Of a stretch of DNA of 25,189 nt, positions 18,249 through 25,189 are shown one piece after another. The DNA is from Chara braunii (Eukaryota; Streptophyta; Charophyceae; Charales; Characeae), in NCBI GenBank assembly GCA_003427395.1, contig BFEA01000527.1, positions 421,105 to 446,293 on the forward strand. The letters run 5' to 3'. Under the pieces are notes generated by a model, which saw only the letters and a list, made by a program, of their open reading frames with translations, did not search any database and was not told the origin of the DNA. Position numbers and translations under genes: made by a program. Numbering within the stretch: position 1 is the first letter of the stretch; the number at the start of each line of letters is the position of its first letter.

Positions 18249-18342
18249 GGCGGGGCCCCCCGGAGGCAAAGTCGGGGTAGGGGTTTGACCTCCGGCCCCC
18301 CGCCGCGGTGTCGCACTTTTTCCAGTCGGGCGCCTTCAGGCG
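18249..18342. other. GC-rich hairpins
   Basis: GGCGGGG (18249-18255) pairs with CCCCGCC (18298-18304), and CCGGAGG (18260-18266) pairs with CCTCCGG (18289-18295), giving a stable stem with a 22-base loop. A second perfect small hairpin CGCC-TTCA-GGCG follows at 18331-18342. The stretch stands out sharply from its AT-rich surroundings. It follows the open frame at 17826-18227 and could be the base-paired 3' part of a transcript. Confidence 0.6.
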
Positions 18343-18907
18343 ACGAGAAAGCCAACAGGCTGTTACGCAGGGCTTGGTTGTTTTTGCAATAAATAAATTA
18401 ATTAATTAAAGCAAATCCCTTCCTCTTGTGTGCGTCCAGCTTCGAGCGAGACCCTTCAATTGCGGTCTTTGCCGGTCCCCAGTCTTAGGAATCTTTTATT
18501 TTGATTCAAAACAGCAGAGAACCATGCAAATAATAAATAAAAAAAGAAATTCTAATATGTCATGCATGCATTAATTGGGTAATTTACTAACTTTGAGAAC
18601 TGTGACAGCGTCATCAGAGAACATGATCATCAAGCAAAACGATGTAGTCCATTCAAGACTGACTGATTGACTCAAGCAAGGACAAGAGTAAATGAGGGAA
18701 GAATGAGAACTCATAATAATCTCGGAGAGTACATATGAAGTGAGCATGACCTGCACCAGTCAAGAGTCCTTACTCATCCCTCTGCGTCATTCACTCAATC
18801 TCTCACTTGGTTGCATGTTTCTTGTGCCTTAAGCCGTGTCCACGTACTCCCTGAGATTGTGGTCTCTGGATATAGAGCCACCTAAAGCCTGCAAGTTCTG
18901 AACACTT
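18343..18907. other. AT-rich non-coding stretch with polyadenylation-like signal
   Basis: GCAATAAATAAATTAATTAA (about 18387-18406) contains AATAAA and follows the GC-rich hairpins, so a plus-strand transcript could end here. No open frame is supported. The remainder is rich in GACTGA/TGACTC-type words without clear periodicity. Confidence 0.35.
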
Positions 18908-19495
18908 TCATCCGAAGGCCATAATACGGAAGTCAACCATAGCGTAAAACTCCTCCCACAGAGTGGGGAGATATGGCCTAGAAAAAATCCCTCTTCTGAG
19001 ATGTCGAAACTCTGAAGACTCTGTCACTGCCTCATAGTCAATTGCTGCAGGGGAGATATACCTCTTTGCAAGATCAACCAGGTCACTCCAACAAGAACCG
19101 TAAATGAGAGGAAGAGGCACTGGTGGTCTGGGGTAATCTGTGTAGAGCTTAGGCCCGAAACTGCGGATCAACTTCTTTCCACTCTCGTCGAACTCTCTTT
19201 CCTTCTCCTCGAGATACCTCACCGCTGCAACCCAAACTGAGTCAAAGTTTTCATAGGTCTCTCTATCTTTCCTCACATAGGGCCTCAGGTCGTGGACAGT
19301 GCCTGCGGCAAAACTGGTGAGGACGACAAAGATTGACAGACCCTCGCCCCTGAAACCAATGACACTGAAATACCGATAATGAAAAGCATCTCTAGTAGCA
19401 ATCCGGTTGAGGTTTGCCAGAACTGACTCACTGACTGTTGAAGACTGGACCGCACTCATGGAATGACGTGGTCGCTGAAACCGGTCCAAAGTTCC
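18908..19495 (-). CDS. Hypothetical protein or terminal exon, function unknown
   Basis: The minus strand is open for 195 codons from 19495 to the TGA at 18908-18910. The first ATG in frame is at 19457-19459 (MSAVQSSTVSESVLANLNRI), which would give 183 residues. The frame is also open upstream to GTLDRFQRPRH, directly behind a plausible splice acceptor (CAACTAAAC, then GCTTTTCTCTTAG, ending at 19496). It may therefore be the last exon of a larger gene rather than a complete one. The protein is globular in composition: a hydrophobic segment (LSIFVVLTSFAAG), a charged helix (VRYLEEKEREFDESGKKL) and a Pro-rich turn (YPRPPVPLPLIYG). No family is recognised and no stop interrupts it, unlike most of the window. 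No partner exon could be identified. Confidence 0.5.
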   Translation of the reverse strand, partial: GTLDRFQRPRHSMSAVQSSTVSESVLANLNRIATRDAFHYRYFSVIGFRGEGLSIFVVLTSFAAGTVHDLRPYVRKDRETYENFDSVWVAAVRYLEEKEREFDESGKKLIRSFGPKLYTDYPRPPVPLPLIYGSCWSDLVDLAKRYISPAAIDYEAVTESSEFRHLRRGIFSRPYLPTLWEEFYAMVDFRIMAFG

Positions 19496-19800
19496 CTAAG
19501 AGAAAAGCACGGTTTAGTTGAAACTAATCTTTGGAACCAACAGAATGATGGGGGGCGGTTGGCTGACTCTGACTAAAGCTGTGTGAGAATTCAGATGACA
19601 GGGTGCTGATTGGATAATAGGTTACCCTGTGCGCAAAAACTCAGATAGTCAAGTATTACATGAAAATTGATTAAACGCTGAGTTGAAGGTGTTAGAAATG
19701 CCAACTGGATTCTTGATTGTTCAATGCTTGAATACTAGATGCCCGCTTGATCAAGTAACACTTGAGTAGTAACTGAATGTCAGAGGGAGATAACGATTGG

Positions 19801-19950
19801 TGAATAATGTTTAATTGAGTAGCGCTTGATTGAATAATGTTTGATTGAATAATGCTCGATTGAATAATGCTCGATTGAATAATGTTTGATTGAATAATGC
19901 CTAATTGAATAATGCTCGATTGAATAATGCCTAATTGAATAATGCTTGAT
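19801..19950. repeat. Minisatellite, ten 15-bp units
   Basis: Ten contiguous units of the form TGAATAATGYYYRAT fill exactly 150 bp. The variants are GTTTGAT, GCTCGAT, GCCTAAT and GCTTGAT. The second unit is the most diverged (TGAGTAGCGCTTGAT). Decayed relatives may extend to the left (about 19710-19800). Because 15 is a multiple of 3, every frame stays open, and the minus strand reads as a repeated SSIIQ/LGIIQ pentapeptide. This is most simply a property of the repeat, not proof of a gene. Confidence 0.92.
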
Positions 19951-22900
19951 TTTTCAGTAGTCATCATGTGTCCCCATTTTGTCATTTTCGCTTTTGCTGT
20001 ATCACTGATTACACAACCGGATACTTTCTATTTCCTCACCCTCACTATTGATTATTGGTGGTCACTCGTGCTTGATCCACTGTTTTTGCTGATGAAAAAG
20101 GAGAGACGGTTAACGGGGGCTCAAATATTCGCCGTTTTCGTTGGGAATTACGGTGCGAATTTCATCAAAAAATTTAAAAACAAACGATATGAGAATATAG
20201 TGCAAACATCAAAAAAAGAAACAGGCCAAAAAGAACGAAAAAAAAAACAAGCGCCCGCCCCTTCTCTTATTAAATTTCAGACTTGCTGAATGTTACTGAT
20301 TGTCTCGTTTTCCCAGTCGTCTCTTTCGTCTAAAAGGAGGGAGTAAGTTACCTCCAACTTGCCTTTTCTCTCCATAATTCCTTCTCATCTCTTACCGAGA
20401 CCCACTGTCCAGGTTAATACCTCGTGACCACTTCACAAATTCTTGCCTGTTCGCTATCAAACCAGCCTCGAGCCCTGGGGCGGTCGGGTAGGCGTTAAAG
20501 TTTTTTTTTTTTATCAGACTGAGTCAATGCCATTCTGAGGCAGTTGACAGTCCACTGAGTATGGACTGAGGACTGATCGTGAGCTTAACCCTACCAACAG
20601 TCCTCCTGACTCAGTCCCTCAACCTCCTCTAAGTCTGAACAAAGTGTTGCTGTCTAGCTTTATATCCTTAGGTCTGTCATTCTCGAGTCGATTTAACCCG
20701 GGACTGCAAATGGACTAGCTTTGTTTCCTTTCTGTCAACAGTAGATCCCCAGTCCACACACTTCAACATGTAGGGCCGTGATCCAAGTCACAGATTAACA
20801 TGTTCCCACTTCACCCGTCTGCATAGACTCATTACACTGCCTTGTACAAAGAGGGAAAGCGCATTGAGACTGTTGGCGGTTGTTAGGCGCAAGTCCTAGC
20901 CACCATTTTCCTACTGGCTCTATTGTAGAAAACATGCGTCTGCGTGAAAACGACAATTGCTCCGCTGGAACTTGATCACCCAATCCAAACACTCCATCAG
21001 TTTTCATTGCTTGACTATGGACAGAGTAGCTTGCGTCAAGGGCAGTCCCACGCGGTACAGGTATTCCCTACGTATTTTAATCAAGAAATGTGTTGAGAGT
21101 TAATCCAAGCATTCCTTTTTTCCCCTGATTCTCCAACTCGTCAATACAGAACCAGAACAAGACCAGTCTCAAATAAGGAGAGCTCACTCTAGACTCGGGA
21201 TATGCTAGCTTACCGCGTTGCCGCCTAAGAGCAGTTTCTCCTGGTACGCCTAATGCCGCCTCTCGGCTAGGGACCCGATCTCTCAGCGTCACGGGGCACT
21301 CAAGTAAATTCTTATCGTCTCCGTTTGTTTGGTCATCACCCGGCCCAAGCTTGAAGTTCTAGTTACTAGCAATGCTAATCATCGTCAAGTAGAAACTTAA
21401 CAACTAAATACAATATTTTTCTCAGTTGTCGCTTCCTTCCTCGCCAGTTCATTACTCGGCCTCAATTCTCAAGAGGATCATTCTCCAGGAGTTTTGACTA
21501 ACAACCAAGCCAACGGCCGTGCATTCCCAGACTTACATGAATGACCACAATCTCATGCCACTGATCTGGTGCTTGATGCTCAAGGTTATTAGCGAGACTG
21601 CAGACCTGAACACGCTCTCAGCGTCACCCAGCCTTCAGTCTCTCTCTAAAGCATAGGGTTCAGTAGACTTGTGTGACATCCCCCCGCCTGCGGACCGGCG
21701 TTGAAGTAGAGGTCCGTAACCTCGCGCAGTTGTTAGTTTGCACAACTCCCATACCAATGAACTCACTCAGTCGCATACCCGTACGATCATGCGATCATTT
21801 ATAGACTCATGCAATCATGCACGCACACGACCACATGAGTGCTCATGGATTTTCACTGTTAGAATTCCGAACGGATACATGTTTACCCACTGCTAGTGTT
21901 TGCCAAAATTTTGAGACGTGCGCATTACATTTTCCTGCCATATCTGCAGTTTTTGCCCTTTTCGGCAAAACTGACGTGTATGACTCTGGGGACGTAATCA
22001 TCTCTTGGGTAACACAGAACCCACCTCTCCTCTCAACCTCGTGTCACTACTACCCCCTCTCAATCGCTTTCTTACCACCACCCAATATTAGTTTTTTCGA
22101 CAAACACCTGTTTATCGCAAACTCGCACGCATGAGTGAAGAAAGAAAAACAGTGCCATCGTCTGACACGAGCAAAAATGAACCAATGCACGGTCACTTGA
22201 AAGAGAGATTAACATCCTCTAAACTTACCAATAACATCATTAATACAAAAAAAAAAAAAGGAGGAGTACAAAGTTGCCCATTCGCACGTTACTTGGAGAG
22301 ATCATACCCTCGTCCACACGTAACCTTAACTGGCTATTCCACCAAAACATACTTGCTCGTTGACAATCGCTTGGTTCTCTTGAGCCGTTTCAGACCCCTT
22401 GAAAGTCAAAACTGACTTATTAATGGGATAATGACACCCAACATTAATCACTAGCCTAAACATCCCCCCGTACCTAGTATCGATCCCAACCTTTACACAA
22501 CCACCAGATGCGGGGTGTGTGGTTTCTCCTCACACGTGCAGACAACGGCGCAGTAGCTAAAGGGGTACCGCGGTTGGCGCAGATGACATTTCTCACACCG
22601 TTTATACTTCGCATGCATTTTCACTCTTGCCTCAGCGACTGAAGCGGGAACAACGGAGCTAACGACTCAGATCAGGAGAAGACATAGGGGACACATACTC
22701 CCCCTCTGCACGGCGAGGTCGCCCATCCCTCTCCCAATTGGGAGAGTACTCAACCGCCAGCAGACCACGTTTTGTGCACTGGAGTCTGAATAATGACAAA
22801 AGAGTGGCTCCGTGGTGACCGCCAACCGGCATTAAATGAGAGGGATATGCGTCCCTCACGCACGACCCTCAGTTAACACAGTGTTCTCTTGCCCTCTTTT

Positions 22901-24601
22901 CACCTGCATCATTTATGCATGTCATCTTCTTACCTGTTCCGCTCGAAATGTGCACTCAGACTTCGACGAGGGCAAAAATAAAGCAGTCTTTAGCATGCAA
23001 CGGAAGAGTCTGGAAAGCGGCGTTCACCGTCCGCTAGTCATCTAATCTTTCTCTCCTTCTTTCGATAGCCAAGCACGTCTGCCCCACCAGCGGTATCATA
23101 AGCCCAACTTTCTTACCATAGCGAGCCCGTGGCCTACGCCTCCCCTCATGCAGGTGCGCGTCTTAACTGTCCAATTTTCCCTCTCTTTCCCAAAACTAAG
23201 GCTCCTCCCCGTTGCTCTACCACTTACTGTCGCATGATTTTCCCCAGGTTTCAACACTTCACGCACGCGGCTCCGTTGACGTCAACCATAATCTATTTCG
23301 TGCACTGTCTCGCGCTCTCACCCACACACGCCAACTACTCTGATTCCCCGTTGACCTTCGAGAGAGATCTCTCTCACTTGCCTCTCGTCTCTTTTGTCCC
23401 GCGGCCCCCGGGCCTTCGCTGTAGTGAGCTGGCCTCGGGACCGTCCTCCACAGTCTCAGCGGGCGAGTGGCCCTGCCGCCACTAATCCAGTCCAGGCCAG
23501 GACCAGGTCCGGACCTCTCGGTCACTCTCCTCACTCTCCGCTCCGTGTCACGGTCCAGATGTTTCTGTTCTCGCTCTGCCGTGTCCGTTGAAGTCCCCGC
23601 CTCCAGGTAAGAAACAGTCACCCTCATCTCATATGTGACCCCGTCTCTTCTTCACCTCCTCTCTGCCCGGTCCCTAACCTCTGTGATGGCCAGCTGCAGC
23701 CTCTAGTCGGTTCTCATTTCTTCCTCCTTCCCTGCTTCCACGTTCACCTTTAGCCTAACCTCTCGATTACAGCGGCTATAATCCAGTATAGCCATCACCG
23801 CGGGCCCTTCCCCTGACATCCGCTCCCACCTCCAGTATACTATAGCCGTACAGTCTATTGCTCCGGACCATTGCCGAGTCTCCTCACGAGCGGGTTGCAC
23901 AAGACCCGGCTACCGGCTGGTGTTTTGAGCTTGCACACACAAGCAAGTCCGCGCACTCACTCCACCTGCTCGGCTCTTTCTCACCCATGCCCTGTGTAAC
24001 GAGACTGCCCAAGCCCAAGTAGCAATCAGCAGATCCCCTTCCCCTTTTATAGGATCATTACTCATCGCGATCCCCGTGCTCTGAGTGACAGACCCAAGTA
24101 ACTCTCATAGCTCTACACTTTTAATCAATTAATTTTTTTAATTTAATAAAATGCGATAAACGAAACAAAGAAAATGGAAGGAAGGACGAGTGATATGACA
24201 CCAACGGTCATAGTGTCGACTTCTGTTATCAATCACTAAAACGCTTTTTCTCAAACATGAAAGTGACCCGCAGACCCGGCGCGACGGTCCCATAACGGGA
24301 TACCGACGGATGCCCGTCCTTCTTTAAAACCTGCAGTCGGCCTACAGCTATTGGGTGCCTCTGTCCGATGGTAAGGAAGGGGCTTATGACCTTCTTTGGG
24401 GGGTGATAAGTCTCCTACCGGGTTGCCCCTCTTTTGGGGTCCCATCGTGCGGCGCTTCGCAGGGCAAATCATTCAGGAAAATAACCGAAAGGCCAGGCCC
24501 ATCTAGGCCTCCAGACAATGATCAAGGTAAAAAAATGAACCGTTGGCCTCCCCCGCGAAGTGACTAAGACCAAAAGAAAACCGCGTCTGAGAAATCGGTA
24601 A

Positions 24602-24605
<4 letters not shown>
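19951..24605. other. Large stretch with no supported gene
   Basis: I found no recognisable protein, tRNA, rRNA or transposon core. The longest frames (plus 19942-20289, plus 21817-22134, minus 23259-23627) have no motif and biased composition. GACTGAGTCA (20517-20526) and TGACTCAGTC (20607-20616) form a 10-bp perfect inverted pair. TGTGACATCCCC near 21671 resembles the start of some plant gypsy LTRs, but no partner was seen. The region could be intron, intergenic DNA or an unrecognised non-autonomous element. Confidence 0.45.
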
Positions 24606-24648
<43 letters not shown>

Positions 24649-24665
24649 ATAATAATAGTAGTAGA
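24606..24665. repeat. Microsatellite: (TA)n then (AAT)n then (AGT)n
   Basis: About 20 TA dinucleotides (24606-24645) grade into AAT and then AGT trinucleotides. The length of such runs is often misassembled or polymorphic. Confidence 0.95.
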
Positions 24666-25045
24666 GGGAAAAGGAAAACTCAGCGATAAAGTGACCAGAT
24701 GTCGCTGGATTATCCCGAATTAAAGCAAGGGCCCTGATTTGTGTGTAGCTCAAACGCTTAGCTTTCTTTTCACTTTTACATATTTTGCTTTCTTTTATTT
24801 CCTTTGTTTAGCCTTTTCCTTTTGACAGTGACTGCAGATCAAAGCTTCTACTCATAGCCTGACAAAAGGGCAACCGGCACATAGCAGAAAAGACTGCGCC
24901 CTCTACCTTCACGTCCCTGGTCGTGTCCAGTGACTACCCAAGCCACAGGTCCGTAGTGTCTTACCGTAGTTGAACACCGAACCTGCGCAGACCAATGGAA
25001 ACTCCTATGTTAAGCACGGCCTGGTACCGCTGGTACATTGCTAGC

Positions 25046-25189
25046 TCACGCAGACCCTAACAGGTCTTCAGACCAATAACAGGCGAAGTAGCGGTCCCTC
25101 TGAGCAGGCATCAGGTACTCAGCGGCCGGCCGGAACACCGTGCCCTCCGACAGCGGGGGTGCTCCGACCCCACCCCCCCCAAAACCCTC
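25046..25189 (-). CDS. Partial open frame running off the window end, function unknown
   Basis: On the minus strand, one frame is open from the last base to a TGA at 25046-25048, giving 47 residues. It begins with a Gly-rich stretch (EGFGGGGVGAPPLSEG) and continues TVFRPAAEYLMPAQRDRY, then FACYWSEDLLGSA. The second half has a balanced, protein-like composition. The N-terminal part lies outside the window. It could be the C-terminus of a host protein or of a retroelement, or chance. I recognise no family. Confidence 0.3.
   Translation of the reverse strand, partial: EGFGGGGVGAPPLSEGTVFRPAAEYLMPAQRDRYFACYWSEDLLGSA

Noticed and set aside
19942-20289. Plus-strand 115-codon frame with a hydrophobic start
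   Set aside because: It starts inside the minisatellite, ends in Lys-rich low-complexity sequence from A runs, and shows no family motif. Coding status is not supported.
21671-21690. TGTGACATCCCC as the start of a plant gypsy LTR
   Set aside because: It is a short match only. No second copy, primer-binding site or coding region was found nearby.
21817-22415. Two plus-strand frames overlapping by ATGA (21817-22134 and 22131-22415)
   Set aside because: The overlap looks operon-like, but the context is eukaryotic, both lack motifs, and the second includes a Lys run from poly-A.
23259-23627. Minus-strand 122-codon frame rich in Arg and Gly
   Set aside because: The composition follows the local GC-rich, CT-skewed DNA, and overlapping frames on the other strand are equally long.
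24469-24753. Minus-strand frame with Tyr/Ile repeats
   Set aside because: This is a translation of the TA and AAT microsatellite.

Overview
The window looks like nuclear DNA of a eukaryote, most likely a green-lineage organism and possibly a charophyte alga such as Chara. The support is plant-type LINE fragments, a chromodomain-bearing Ty3/gypsy element, TTTAGGG-like telomeric motifs at 9736-9800, a splice-acceptor-like signal, and the lack of any operon or ribosome-binding layout. The species guess is inference from style, not from a search. Almost all recognisable sequence is transposon-derived and decayed. No intact, identifiable host gene was found.

Left part (1-5400). On the minus strand there are remnants of a plant L1-type LINE: the region after the RT active site through the connecting region (1166-2900) and the zinc-binding RVT domain (27-330). 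A plus-strand LINE C-terminal tail lies at 4270-4544. Several short foldback (MITE-like) elements lie among them: 2901-3048, 3480-3640, 3892-4066 and 5260-5379. At 4588-4625 there is a perfect back-to-back pair of 19-bp Tn5 mosaic ends, which is the Nextera mate-pair junction. The sequences left and right of it were therefore probably joined in the laboratory or by the assembler, and the window should be treated as two pieces until checked.

Middle (5900-8380). A cluster of short related repeats flanks a tandem array with a 377-bp unit. Each unit carries a tRNA-like Pol III promoter (A and B boxes) on the minus strand. The third unit is interrupted by a 157-bp element with perfect 19-bp terminal inverted repeats and a TTAA target duplication. 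Removing the element restores the 377-bp period exactly.

Ty3 element (about 9140-17780). Upstream of gag lie four imperfect palindromic repeats and a telomere-like stretch. Gag, protease, RT-RNase H and integrase-chromodomain follow in order from 10027 to about 16460. The copy is dead: it has about a dozen in-frame stops, at least five frameshifts, and Asp-to-Asn changes in both the RT YxDD motif and the first integrase Asp. An unusual Pro/Ser-rich insertion of roughly 50 residues sits inside RNase H. I could not find the LTRs or primer-binding site by eye.

Right part (17780-25189). This part is mostly unassigned. It holds an unrecognised open frame with one stop (17826-18227), GC-rich hairpins (18249-18342), a minus-strand open frame behind a plausible splice acceptor (18908-19495), a 10-copy 15-bp minisatellite (19801-19950), a TA microsatellite (24606-24665), and a minus-strand frame running off the window end (25046-25189).
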